A DNA stretch of 64,000 nt, taken from the NCBI RefSeq assembly GCF_002159915.1, contig NZ_NFJP01000013.1, positions 1 through 64,000 of the forward strand. Reading direction: 5' to 3'. This DNA comes from Gordonibacter sp. An230. Lineage in GTDB: Bacteria > Actinomycetota > Coriobacteriia > Coriobacteriales > Eggerthellaceae. The first letter of the stretch is position 1, and each line of letters begins with the position of its first letter. Of this stretch, positions 18,102 to 27,065 are shown piece after piece. The translations under genes and the position numbers were made by a program. The notes beneath the pieces were generated by a model. It ran no database searches, was not told the DNA's origin, and saw only the letters and a list, made by a program, of their open reading frames with translations.

Positions 18102-18824
18102 GTGAGGGCGCTGGCGAAGCGCGATGAGGACGCGACCGAGCGGCTTTTGGCCGCCGCGCGCGAGGAGTTTTTCGAGAAGGGCTACGAAGCCGCGTCGCTG
18201 TGCGCCATCGCCGAGCGTGCCGGGTCGAGCAAGGGCGCGATCTACGTGCGCTATCCCGACAAGGCGGCGCTGTACGAAGCCGTGGTGGGACCGGTGATCG
18301 AAGAGTTGTACGCGAGGATGGAGCGCTGCTTCGACGACTTCGGCCAGATGGATCCCGCGATGCAGCGAACCGAGATGAACGCCTACGCCGACCGGGGCAT
18401 CGGCTGGATGGTCGATTTCCTGTACGATCACTTCGCCGAGTTCAAGATCCTCGTGTGCGGAGGCAAAGAAGACCTGTACCAACGGTTCATGCACCGCATG
18501 GTGGAGCTGGACAGCGCCACGACGTACCGCTACATCGAGGCCGTGGGAAACGACGCCGTGACCTCGGGCCGCCTCACGCCCGAGATCATGCACATGATCA
18601 ACACGGCGTGCTTCACCGGCATCTTCGAGGTGGTGGCCCACGACATGGGGCGCGAGGAGGCCCATGCCTACGTGGAGCGGCTGTGCCTGTTCTACCGTGC
18701 GGGCTGGAACACCATCTTCTACCCCGACTACGACGTGTCCGCGGGCGTGCCGAAGCCGCCGTCCGACCCTGCGGCGGCCGACGAGCTGAAACGGCTCGTG
18801 GAGGCGCGGGGAGGCTCGCCGTGA
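18102..18824 (+). CDS. TetR/AcrR-family transcriptional regulator
   Basis: Repressor of 240 residues. The N-terminal helix-turn-helix is canonical (RLLAAAREEFFEKGYEAASL, then CAIAERAGSSKGAIYVRYPDKAALYEAV, about 12-60), with a ligand-binding C-terminal domain. No ATG lies between the promoter and the helix-turn-helix; the GTG at 18102, preceded by GGAAGG at short spacing, is the only reasonable start. It overlaps the next gene (GTGA). Position at the head of the transporter operon, with its own operator, suggests it controls the downstream ABC/ECF genes in response to a ligand they move. Confidence 0.88.
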   Translation: MRALAKRDEDATERLLAAAREEFFEKGYEAASLCAIAERAGSSKGAIYVRYPDKAALYEAVVGPVIEELYARMERCFDDFGQMDPAMQRTEMNAYADRGIGWMVDFLYDHFAEFKILVCGGKEDLYQRFMHRMVELDSATTYRYIEAVGNDAVTSGRLTPEIMHMINTACFTGIFEVVAHDMGREEAHAYVERLCLFYRAGWNTIFYPDYDVSAGVPKPPSDPAAADELKRLVEARGGSP

Positions 18825-19030
18825 CGTCCGCGGACCGGCTGCGCGCCGCGGGCGTGCGCTGCGCGGTCGACGCGCAGGGGTGGGTGCGTTGCCCGGTGTG
18901 CGGCTGCAAGACTCGCACGAAGGCGCGTCCCGACACCGTGCTGGCGAACTTCCCGCTGTTCTGCCCGAAGTGCCATCGCGAGACCGTGGTGAGCTTGGGG
19001 ACGGAGGGAGGTCCGGCCGTCCGTCCGTGA
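18821..19030 (+). CDS. Cysteine-rich KTR zinc-ribbon protein
   Basis: Small protein of 69 residues with two CxxC pairs: CPVCGCKTRTK near 26-36 and FCPKCHRETVV near 48-58, with NFPLF between them. This is the cysteine-rich KTR family (Pfam Cys_rich_KTR), small zinc ribbons found next to regulators and on conjugative elements of Firmicutes and Actinobacteria. The GTG start overlaps the tetR stop, so the two are co-translated. Function unknown. Confidence 0.82.
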   Translation: MTSADRLRAAGVRCAVDAQGWVRCPVCGCKTRTKARPDTVLANFPLFCPKCHRETVVSLGTEGGPAVRP

Positions 19031-19220
19031 GGACGCGGGCCCGCCTGCGAAGGGCGCGCAGGGCGTCCGCGCGGACGGTCGCGAGAGCTCCCTGGCGGCG
19101 CGTCTTGCCACGCGCGATGCGGCGTCCCTCGGCCTTGCTCGGGTTCCGGCCCGCGCGCGGGCGCAAGGGCGTCGCGGGCGCGACGGGCGCGTCTCGGTCT
19201 CGGCTTAGCGGAAAGGCGCC

Positions 19221-19364
19221 TCCGAATGGCGGAAAATCACCGATTTCGGAAACCCTCTGCCGAACGAGGCCGCGAAACGCCTGATCGCAAAGATTCGGGA
19301 GCCCTGAAGCGGCGCGAAGCGGCAAGGCGGGCTTCCGAAATCGGTGATTTTTTGCCATTTCGGA
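19221..19364. repeat. 144-bp element bounded by long inverted repeats (MITE-like)
   Basis: Left arm 19221-19251 and right arm 19333-19364 are reverse complements over about 31 bases with a few mismatches and one indel. The shared core is AAAATCACCGATTTCGGAA on the left strand. About 80 bases separate the arms. It lies between the KTR gene and the ABC operon. Possible explanations are a miniature transposable element, a palindromic intergenic repeat, or a large RNA hairpin in the operon leader. No flanking target duplication was identified. Confidence 0.7.
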
Positions 19365-19454
19365 CGCCGCGCTTGCGCGGAAGTCCGCGATTCGCCGCCG
19401 TCCCTGCCGTTCGCCGGGACGGCGAACCTCATAAGAGCCAGACGCATTGACGCA

Positions 19455-19500
19455 GAGCCGACAGGCCCCTCTGGGAGGAGGGCGCCTGTCGGCTCGTTTT
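19455..19500 (+). terminator. Hairpin with T-rich tail before the ABC operon
   Basis: A 12-bp stem (GAGCCGACAGGC / GCCTGTCGGCTC) with a 17-base loop, followed by GTTTTCGTTT. It has the form of an intrinsic terminator and stands 17 bases before the first ABC gene. It may end the tetR-KTR transcript or act as an attenuator for the transporter genes. Confidence 0.7.
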
Positions 19501-19516
19501 CGTTTGAAGGAAAGCG

Positions 19517-21391
19517 GTGAGGACAGTGAAAGAGAAGACAGTCCCCTGCGCGACGGACGCGCGGGACGACCCCGGCGAAGCCGCGTCTGTTAGGCCTTCG
19601 CACGCACCGAACGAGAAGGCTTCGACGCCGCCGTTCAAGCGGCTGTTCATGTTGGCGGCTCCCCGCAAGGGGACGTACGCGGCCTCCATCGCGCTCGCCG
19701 TCGCGGGCGTGGCGTGCGGCTTTCTGCCGTACGCGGCCGTGGCGGCCATGGCCGCGGCGCTCGTGGAGGGCGTGCGCGACTTCGGGTTCTACCTCGCGTG
19801 GTGCGGCGTTGCGGCGGCGGGGCAGGTGGCGAAGGCGCTTTTGATGGGGTGGTCGACCACCGTCTCGCACGCAGCCACGTTCGCGGTGCTCTCGGAGGTG
19901 CGCCGCGCGCTTGCGGCGAAGCTTTCGCGCATGCCGCTCGGCTACGTGCTGGACACGCCTTCGGGCAAGCTGAAAGCCGCTTTCGTGGAGCGCGCCGAGC
20001 AGCTGGAGGTGCCCCTTGCGCACGTGGTGCCCGAGCTGACGGCGAACCTGCTCGTGCCGCTCGTCATCGTGGCCGTGGAGTTCGCGCTCGATTGGCGCAT
20101 GGCGCTCGCCTCGCTCGCCACCATACCGGTGGGCTTTCTGTGCTACGCCGTCGAGATGCGCGATTACGCGCAGAAGTACGGCGCGGTGGTGGCCGCGAAA
20201 GGCCGCATGGGAGCCGCCATCGTGGAGTACATCGGCGGCATCGAGGTCATCAAGGCGTTCAACCAGTCCGCGGCGTCCTACGCCAAGTTCGCCGACGCGG
20301 TGCGCGCGAACTCGGGGCTCATGATGGAGTGGAGCCGCACCACGCTGCCGTGGACGGCCATCATGATGAGCGTGTGGCCGGCGGTGCTCATCGCCGTGCT
20401 GCCGCTCGGATGCCTGCTCGTGATGGACGGGTCGCTTGCCGTGCCGACGTTCATCACCGTCACGGTGCTGTCGCTCGGCATCATGGGGCCGCTGTTCGCC
20501 GCCATCATGTTCACGGACGAGATCGCCAAGATCGCCACCATCGTGGGCGAGATCGGCGAGGTGCTCGACCAGCCGGAGATGGAGCGCCCGAGCGAGCGCG
20601 CGTGCGTGCGAGGGCATGCGGTCGAGCTTGCCGGCGTGGAGTTCTCCTACGGCGGCGCGCCCGTTCTGAAGGGCGTGGACCTTGCGGTGGGCGAGGGGCA
20701 GACGCTTGCGCTCGTGGGGCCTTCCGGATCGGGCAAGTCCACCATCGCCAAGCTCGTGGCGTCGCAATGGGAGGCCGACGCCGGCGCGGTGCGCATAGGC
20801 GGGGCCGACGTGCGCACCATGCCGCTTGAGCAGGCGAACGACCTGGTGGCCTACGTGGCCCAGGACAACTACCTGTTCGACGACACGGTGATGAACAACA
20901 TCCGCATGGGCCGCCCCGGCGCCTCCGACGACGAGGTGGTGGCGTGCGCCGAGGCGAGCGGCTGCCACGGGTTCATCGAGGGCCTCGAGCGGGGGTATAT
21001 GACCGCGGCGGGCGGCTCGGGCGGGCGCCTCTCGGGCGGGGAGCGCCAGCGCGTCGCCGTCGCCCGCGCCATGCTCAAGGACGCGCCCATCGTCGTGCTC
21101 GACGAGGCCACGGCCTACGTCGACCCGGAGAGCGAGGCCGCCATGCAGGACGCCATCGCGCGCCTGTCGCGCGGCAAGACGCTCATCGTGGTGGCGCATA
21201 GGCTGTCCACCGTCACCGGCGCGGACAAGATCGCGGTTATCGACGATGGGCGCGTCGCGGCGTGCGGACGGCACGGAGAGCTGTTGGAGACGTGCCCGCT
21301 GTACGCGGACATGTGGAGGGCGCACATCGGCTCTGCCGATGCCGCCGACGACGAGGCGCCCGCGTCCGCGGCGTGCGAGGAGGTGCGCTGA
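19517..21391 (+). CDS. Exporter-fold ABC transporter, ATPase and permease fused (YbtP/IrtA-like), first of pair
   Basis: Half-transporter of 624 residues with an N-terminal six-helix membrane domain (about 45-330) and a C-terminal ATPase. Walker A GPSGSGKST is near 401, signature LSGGERQR near 508 and Walker B IVVLDEATAY near 528. The GTG start at 19517 follows GAAGGAAAG; a second in-frame GTG lies three codons on. It pairs with the following gene as a heterodimer, like YbtPQ and IrtAB, which import iron-siderophore complexes despite the exporter fold. The segment 20861-21144 is identical in DNA to 39359-39642 in the paralogous operon. Substrate inferred, not shown. Confidence 0.93.
   Translation: MRTVKEKTVPCATDARDDPGEAASVRPSHAPNEKASTPPFKRLFMLAAPRKGTYAASIALAVAGVACGFLPYAAVAAMAAALVEGVRDFGFYLAWCGVAAAGQVAKALLMGWSTTVSHAATFAVLSEVRRALAAKLSRMPLGYVLDTPSGKLKAAFVERAEQLEVPLAHVVPELTANLLVPLVIVAVEFALDWRMALASLATIPVGFLCYAVEMRDYAQKYGAVVAAKGRMGAAIVEYIGGIEVIKAFNQSAASYAKFADAVRANSGLMMEWSRTTLPWTAIMMSVWPAVLIAVLPLGCLLVMDGSLAVPTFITVTVLSLGIMGPLFAAIMFTDEIAKIATIVGEIGEVLDQPEMERPSERACVRGHAVELAGVEFSYGGAPVLKGVDLAVGEGQTLALVGPSGSGKSTIAKLVASQWEADAGAVRIGGADVRTMPLEQANDLVAYVAQDNYLFDDTVMNNIRMGRPGASDDEVVACAEASGCHGFIEGLERGYMTAAGGSGGRLSGGERQRVAVARAMLKDAPIVVLDEATAYVDPESEAAMQDAIARLSRGKTLIVVAHRLSTVTGADKIAVIDDGRVAACGRHGELLETCPLYADMWRAHIGSADAADDEAPASAACEEVR
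20861..21144 (+). repeat. 284-bp tract identical to 39359-39642 (copy 1)
   Basis: Every base from CAGGACAACT to GAGGCCGCCAT matches the copy at 39359-39642. The coding sequence on both sides differs between the two genes. The tract covers the region after the Q-loop through the signature and Walker B motifs of the ATPase domain. Confidence 0.97.
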
Positions 21392-23133
21392 TGCTTGCCA
21401 TCTACCGAAAGTTCTTCCGGTTCGCGGGAAGGCACGCGCGCGACTGGTACGTGTCCATCGTGCTCGAGTTCTTCCAGGCCATCGCCATCGCGGTGGAGAT
21501 CGTCCCTTTGTTCGTCGTGCTGCGCGACATGCTGGCGGGCACGTTGTCCGCGCAGACGGCGCAGGCGGCGTTCGGGATCATGGCGGCCGCGGTGGCGGCT
21601 CAGGCGGTGCTGCACTACGCGAGCCACAAGCGAGAGATGCGCGCGGCCTACCTCATGCTCGACGACAAGCGCATCTCCATCGGCGAGCGCCTGAAGCACG
21701 TGCCCATGGGGTTTTTCAACGAGCGCAGCCTGGGCAACCTCACGGCCATCTGCACCTCCACGATGGAGGACATGGAGAGCATGGCGGGCGCCATCGTGGT
21801 GCGCATCCTCACGGGCATCATGCACGCGGCGGTGCTCTCCGTCGGGTTCGCCTTCGTCGATTGGCGCGTGGGGGCGGTTCTGCTTGCGGGCATCGCGTGC
21901 ATGCTGTGGGTGAACTCCCGCATGCTGGCCATGTCGCAAAGGCATTCGCCCGCGCGTCTGGCCGCGCAGATGCGCCTGGTGGACGGCGTGCTGGAATACT
22001 TGCAGGGGCTTGCCGTGGTGAAGTCGTTCAACCTCATGGGCAACGCGACCACCTCGCTCGAACGCACCATCCGCGAAACCGAACAGCAGAACTTCTTCCT
22101 GGAGAAGAAGAGCATCCCCTACACCGTGGCCCAGCAATGCGTGCTGCGCCTGTTCGCGGTAGCGGCGGTGGCGCTGTCCGTCTGGCTGCATCTGGCGGGC
22201 GAGATGGAGCTGTTCGAGTGCCTGCTCATGATCGTCGGCGGGTTTTTCGTCTACAGCCAGATCGAGCAGTCCGGCTCGCTCGCGTTCATGCTGCCGATGG
22301 TGGACGCGTCCATCGACCGCGTGGAGGAGGTGGACTCCACGCCGCTCATGGAGGAGCGCGGGGACGTCGAGCGGGCCGCCGACGCGGGGATCGTCCTTGA
22401 CGGCGTGAGCTTCTCGTACGGAGAGGGGAAGGGGGTGCGCACGGTCGTCGACGACGTGAGCCTGTCCATCCCCGCGGGGACGACCTGCGCCATCGTGGGG
22501 CCGTCCGGGTCGGGCAAGACGACGCTCGTGAACCTCATGGCGCGGTTTTGGGACGCGGACGCGGGCGCGGTGCTCCTTGGCGGCGCAGACGTCCGCGACT
22601 GGAAGCTCGACGCGCTCATGGGCAATTTCTCGATGGTGTTTCAGAACGTGTACCTGTTCAACGACACGGTGGAGAACAACATCCGCTTCGGCCGGCCCGA
22701 GGCCACGCACGAGGAGGTGATGGCCGCGGCTCGCGCGGCGCGCTGCTACGACTTCGCACGCGCCCTGCCGCAGGGCTTCGACACGGTGATCGGGGAGGGA
22801 GGGGCCACCGTGTCCGGGGGCGAGAGGCAGCGCATCTCCATCGCGCGGGCGCTTCTGAAAGACGCGCCGGTGGTGCTCCTCGACGAGGCCACGGCCAACG
22901 TCGATCCCGAGAACGAGGCCGACCTGGTGGCCGCCATCGAAGCGCTGTGCGCGCGCAAGACCGTGGTGATGATCGCCCACCGGCTGAGCACCGTGCGCCG
23001 TGCGGACCAGATCGTCGTGCTGGACGGCGGCCGCATCGTCCAGCGCGGACGCCACGACGAGCTCATGCGCGAAGACGGCCTCTACCGCCGCTTCGTGCAG
23101 GGCCGCGAGGCGGCGCTCGGATGGAAGCTGTGA
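21391..23133 (+). CDS. Exporter-fold ABC transporter, second of pair (YbtQ/IrtB-like)
   Basis: Half-transporter of 580 residues: six-helix membrane domain (about 20-310) and ATPase with Walker A GPSGSGKTT near 371, signature SGGERQR and Walker B VVLLDEATANVDPE. The ATG at 21391 shares its A with the TGA stop of the partner gene (TGATG), so translation is coupled. Together with its partner it should form a heterodimer in the cytoplasmic membrane. The MptD, EcfT and ATPase genes follow on the same strand, which suggests a shared substrate or staged uptake. Confidence 0.94.
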   Translation: MLAIYRKFFRFAGRHARDWYVSIVLEFFQAIAIAVEIVPLFVVLRDMLAGTLSAQTAQAAFGIMAAAVAAQAVLHYASHKREMRAAYLMLDDKRISIGERLKHVPMGFFNERSLGNLTAICTSTMEDMESMAGAIVVRILTGIMHAAVLSVGFAFVDWRVGAVLLAGIACMLWVNSRMLAMSQRHSPARLAAQMRLVDGVLEYLQGLAVVKSFNLMGNATTSLERTIRETEQQNFFLEKKSIPYTVAQQCVLRLFAVAAVALSVWLHLAGEMELFECLLMIVGGFFVYSQIEQSGSLAFMLPMVDASIDRVEEVDSTPLMEERGDVERAADAGIVLDGVSFSYGEGKGVRTVVDDVSLSIPAGTTCAIVGPSGSGKTTLVNLMARFWDADAGAVLLGGADVRDWKLDALMGNFSMVFQNVYLFNDTVENNIRFGRPEATHEEVMAAARAARCYDFARALPQGFDTVIGEGGATVSGGERQRISIARALLKDAPVVLLDEATANVDPENEADLVAAIEALCARKTVVMIAHRLSTVRRADQIVVLDGGRIVQRGRHDELMREDGLYRRFVQGREAALGWKL

Positions 23134-23283
23134 GGGGCGCCGCCCCGCCGCAGGCCGTCCGGCGGGGCGGCCGGCGAAGGCGCGCGCCCGGCTTGGCGGG
23201 CGGCCTCGCGCCGCCGATTGCGAAGACGGCCCGCGGCGCGCGGGCCGGACGATAGGACGTTTCGACGAAAAGGAGGCTTCACC

Positions 23284-23916
23284 ATGGAAAAGGCAACGCA
23301 GCAGGCGCCGCGCGGCGCGAAGCGGCAGATCGAGCAGAAGCGGGGCATCGGGGTGCGCGATTTGGTGACGTGCGCGGTGTTCGCGGTCATCTACTTCGTC
23401 ATCTTCTTCGCGTGCGGGTGCCTGGGGATGATCCCCATCATGGCGTATTTGTTCCCGTTGCCGCTCGCCCTCGTGTCGGGCATCTCCCAGATGCTGTTCT
23501 ACACGAAGGTGAGAAGCTTCGGCATGGTCACCATCATGGGCGCGCTCATGGGGCTGCTCACGTTCTTGATGGGCTACGGTCCCATCGGCCTTGGCTTCGG
23601 CATCGTGTGCGGGCTGGTCGCCGACCTCATCTTGAAGGCAGGGGGCTATCGCAGCGTCAAGGCGGCCATCGCGTCGCACTGCGTGTTCTCGCTGTGGATC
23701 GTGGGCACGCAGCTTCCGATGTGGATCATGACCGAGGCGTACTTCGAGCCGTACCGCGCCTCGCAGGGTGACGCGTACGTCGACGAGATGATCTCGCTCG
23801 TGTCGGGCGGCATGCTGGCCGCCGATCTCGCGGGCATCGTCGTATGCGCGCTTGTGGGCGCGTTCATCGGAACGAAGGTGCTGCGCAAGCATTTCGAGCG
23901 CGCGGGCATCGCGTGA
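23284..23916 (+). CDS. MptD-family putative ECF transporter S component
   Basis: Integral membrane protein of 210 residues with about five or six helices (first at 27-47, VTCAVFAVIYFVIFFACGC). MSYGPIG-like and GLVADLILKAGGYRS motifs mark the MptD/Trep_Strep family, thought to be substrate-binding subunits of energy-coupling-factor transporters. Start ATG at 23284 follows AAGGAGG. EcfT begins at its stop codon (TGATGG) and the ATPase follows, completing an ECF set with a dedicated S subunit. The transported compound is unknown; the neighbours hint at a siderophore, cofactor or metal. Confidence 0.85.
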   Translation: MEKATQQAPRGAKRQIEQKRGIGVRDLVTCAVFAVIYFVIFFACGCLGMIPIMAYLFPLPLALVSGISQMLFYTKVRSFGMVTIMGALMGLLTFLMGYGPIGLGFGIVCGLVADLILKAGGYRSVKAAIASHCVFSLWIVGTQLPMWIMTEAYFEPYRASQGDAYVDEMISLVSGGMLAADLAGIVVCALVGAFIGTKVLRKHFERAGIA

Positions 23917-24692
23917 TGGCGGGCGCCTCGTCTGCCGCGCCCGCCGCGGTCGAGCCCGTCGTTCTCGGAGCGCGCGAGGGCTTTTGGCTCGATCCGCGCA
24001 CGAAGGTGGCCATGCTCGTGTGCGCGAACGTGACGCTTCTGGCCTCGGGATACTCGCCTGTGGGGTTCGCGCTCAAATCCGCGGCGGTGGCCGTGGCGGT
24101 CGCGCTGCTCGCCCAGGCGGGGCGCCGCGCGTTCGCCTTCGGGTTCTCCGCGGCGTTTTTGGCGTCGCTTGTCTTGGAGCTGCTCAACGAAGGGGTCTTG
24201 CTGGAGGCCCTCGGCGCGACGAGCCCGCTCGCGGTGCTTCTGCGCCTCGTGACCGCCATGGTGCTGTCGTTTCTTCCCGGCACCGTGTTCGCGTACTACC
24301 TGTTCGCCACCACCACGGTGAGCGAGTTCGTGGCGGCGTTCGAGCGGCTGCGCCTGCCGCAGAAGGTGATCATCCCCTTCGCGGTGGTGTTCAGGTTCTT
24401 CCCGACGGTGCTGGAGGAGTACCGCTCCATCCGCGACGCCATGCACCTGCGCGGCGTGGGATGGAGGTGCGGGCCTGTCGCGATGATCGAGTACCGGCTC
24501 GTGCCGCTCATCGTGAGCCTCGTGAAGATCGGCGACGAGCTGTCGGCGGCCAGCGTCGCGCGCGGCCTTGGCGGCGAGGCGCGGCGAACGAGCCGCTGCC
24601 AGGTGGGCTTCGGGGCGGCGGACATCGCGCTTGCGGCGCTCATGCTAGCGCTCGCGGCGTTCACCATGACGAAGGGGGTTCTGGGATGGTAG
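23916..24692 (+). CDS. ecfT: ECF transporter transmembrane component (EcfT)
   Basis: T subunit of 258 residues that couples ATP hydrolysis to the S component. There are about five helices and the coupling-helix motifs: SIRDAMHLRGVG near 172 and SAASVARGLGGEAR near 210-223, each containing the Ala-Arg-Gly-type signature by which EcfT grips the ATPases. The ATG at 23916 overlaps the mptD stop. The stop at 24690-24692 lies inside the first codons of the ATPase gene, so the three are translationally coupled. Confidence 0.92.
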   Translation: MAGASSAAPAAVEPVVLGAREGFWLDPRTKVAMLVCANVTLLASGYSPVGFALKSAAVAVAVALLAQAGRRAFAFGFSAAFLASLVLELLNEGVLLEALGATSPLAVLLRLVTAMVLSFLPGTVFAYYLFATTTVSEFVAAFERLRLPQKVIIPFAVVFRFFPTVLEEYRSIRDAMHLRGVGWRCGPVAMIEYRLVPLIVSLVKIGDELSAASVARGLGGEARRTSRCQVGFGAADIALAALMLALAAFTMTKGVLGW

Positions 24693-26571
24693 GGAAGGAC
24701 GGCTGCGCGCCGGACGCGCGCGGCGGGGCGCCTGATGCGGGGCCGGAGGGCGCGCTTGCGGCGTCGGCGGCGTCGCGGGGCGCGGCAGCCGTGCGGAGGG
24801 CCGGCGGCGGTTCCCCGGACGCGCGCGGCGGGGCACCCGTGAGCGTGCGGCACGTGTCGTTTCGGCACAAGGGCGCGCCGGAGGGCTCGTATGCGCTCGA
24901 CGACGTGTGCTTGGACGTGCCCGCAGGGCAGGTGGTGGTTCTGTGCGGGCGGTCGGGCTGCGGCAAGACCACGCTCACGCGCCTCGTGAACGGCCTCGTC
25001 CCCCAGTTCTTCGAGGGCGATCTGTGGGGGGAGGTGCGCGTGGGGCCCACCGACGGCGCGGGCGCACGCGCATCGGGCGGTCGCGCGGCGGCGGGCGCAC
25101 GTGCGGCGGGCGACGGCGCGGCGGCGGGCGACGGCGCGGCGTGGGCGGCGCTCGATCCGAGCGAGGAGCCCATCGCGCGCACGGCGGCGCTCGTGGGCAG
25201 CGTGTTCCAGAACCCGCGCAGTCAGTTCTTCAACGTGGACAGCACGAGCGAGCTGGCGTTTTGCTGCGAGAACATGGGCTGGGACGCGGAGCGCATCGAC
25301 GCGGCCGTGCTGGATGCGGTCGAGCGCTTCGGGCTTCGCGGGCTGCTCGACCGCAACCTGTTCAAGCTCTCCGGCGGCGAGAGGCAGAAGATCGCGTGCG
25401 CGAGCGTGTCGGCCCACGGCCCGCGCGTGCTCGTGCTGGACGAGCCGGCCTCCAACCTGGATGTGCGCTCGATCCGCATGCTCGCGGACGTCATCGCGCG
25501 GTGGAAGGCCGAGGGGCGCACCGTCGTCGTGGCCGAACATCGGCTGGGCTACCTCATGGACGTGGCCGACAGGTTCGTGCTTTTGGAGGAGGGGCGCGTC
25601 GCGTGGGAGAAGAGCGCCGCGCAGCTGAGCGCGCTTTCGGACGATCAGCTGCATGCGGCGGGCTTGCGCTCGGTGCGCCCCGTGAGCTTCGCCGCCGCGT
25701 CGGCGGCCGCGTTTGCGCCACCTCGGCCCCCTGCGCCCGCGCGCCCGCGCGCCCGCTCCCCGCGTCCGCGCATGGCCGTTCGGGAGGGCGCGGTCTTCCG
25801 ACGGGTGCGGCGGGGGAGGGCGAAGACGCGCCGAAGGCGGGCGCGGCGAAAGGGGATGCGACGGCGGGCCTCGAGGTGCGCTCGCTGCGCTTCGCTTACG
25901 GGCGGAGCGGGAAGGCGGCCGTCGACGTGGAGGGGCTTTCGTTTCCCCGCGGAGCGGTCGTGGGCGTGCTCGGCGACAACGGCGCGGGCAAGTCGACGTT
26001 CGCGCGCTGCGTGTGCGGGTTGGAGCGCGGATGCGAGGGGGAGGTGGCCGTGGGCGGGCGCCTCTGCTCGAACGCGCGGCGCCGGCGGCTCTGCTACCTG
26101 GTCATGCAGGATGTGAACCACCAGCTGTTCACCGAGAGCGTGCGCGAGGAGGTGGCGCTGTCCCTGCGCAACCGCCCCCGCGATCCGCTGCGCGGAGAGG
26201 CCGCCGCGCCCGTCGTCGACGCCATCCTCGAAGGCCTCGACCTCGAGAGTCTGGCCGAGCGGCATCCCATGGCGCTTTCGGGCGGCCAGAAGCAGCGCGT
26301 GGCCATCGCGAGCGCGGTGGCCGGCGAGCGCGCGGTGTGCGTGTTCGACGAGCCGACGAGCGGTCTGGACTGGGCGCACATGCTGGACACCGCCCGAAAC
26401 CTGCGCGACCTGTCGGCGCGCGGCGTGACGAGCTTGGTGATCACGCACGATCCGGAGCTCGTGGCCCAATGCTGCGACCATGCGCTGCTCATGGAGCAGG
26501 GGCGCGCGGCCTGGTGGGGCCGCCTCGACGATCCGCAGACGGCGCGGCGCGTCGAAGGGTTTTTCGGGTGA
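24686..26571 (+). pseudogene. Two-domain ECF-type ATPase, frameshifted in the linker
   Basis: Encodes two ABC ATPase domains in tandem. Domain 1 starts at the ATG at 24686: Walker A GRSGCGKTT, signature LSGGERQK and Walker B VLVLDEPASNLD, with an Ala/Gly-rich insertion around 25060-25160. Domain 2 has Walker A GDNGAGKST near 25975, signature LSGGQKQR and Walker B VCVFDEPTSGLDW, ending at 26571. The domains lie in different frames. The second has no start codon of its own before its conserved core except an unlikely GTG at 25876. The shift therefore falls in the GC-rich Ala/Pro linker (about 25690-25800). Causes could be a real mutation, a sequencing slip in GCGCCC repeats, or programmed slippage. 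Intact, it would be a fused EcfA1-EcfA2. Confidence 0.8.
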
Positions 26572-26612
26572 GCGGCGCGCGATGCGCGCAGACGCGAAGG
26601 AGGCGAGGGCGC

Positions 26613-27065
26613 ATGGCCGTCCGGGAATCGGGCGAAGACTATCTGAAGGCCATCCTTGCGATCGGTCGCGAGCGCGGGTTCGTGCGCGCGGTTGATGTTG
26701 CCGGGCGATTGGGCGTGTCGAAGCCGAGTGTGTCGAAGGCCCTGGTCGGCCTTGCCCGCGAGGGCTGCGTCGAAGTGGTGGCGCACGAGGTGCGCCTGAC
26801 CGAGCGGGGCCGCGCCATGGCCGAGCGCATGCGCGAGCGCCATGAGTTCTTCCGGGCGCTTCTTGTCGGCTGCGGCGTGAATGCGATGGTCGCCGACGAG
26901 GAGGCGTGCCGATTGGAGCACTGCCTTTCCGACGAGTCGTTTCGACGGCTCGCGCGGGCGGTCGTGCAAGCCGGTCCGTCGCCGGACGCAGCCGCTGCGG
27001 CTCGCACGGCCGAGGCTTTGTGCGAGCCGGGCGGGGTGCCGGGCGGGCAGGGCGCGCGGCCTTAA
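26613..27065 (+). CDS. DtxR/MntR-like metal-dependent regulator
   Basis: Regulator of 150 residues. The winged-helix start matches the family closely ([40 protein letters not shown], residues 5-44; broken here only by description), with the dimerisation region after it ([28 protein letters not shown]) holding Cys, His and Glu residues placed like metal ligands. No C-terminal SH3-like domain, so it resembles MntR more than DtxR. Start ATG at 26613 follows GAAGGAGG. It ends the ECF operon after a 41-base gap and overlaps the stop of the convergent metal ATPase by four bases. Confidence 0.88.
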   Translation: MAVRESGEDYLKAILAIGRERGFVRAVDVAGRLGVSKPSVSKALVGLAREGCVEVVAHEVRLTERGRAMAERMRERHEFFRALLVGCGVNAMVADEEACRLEHCLSDESFRRLARAVVQAGPSPDAAAAARTAEALCEPGGVPGGQGARP

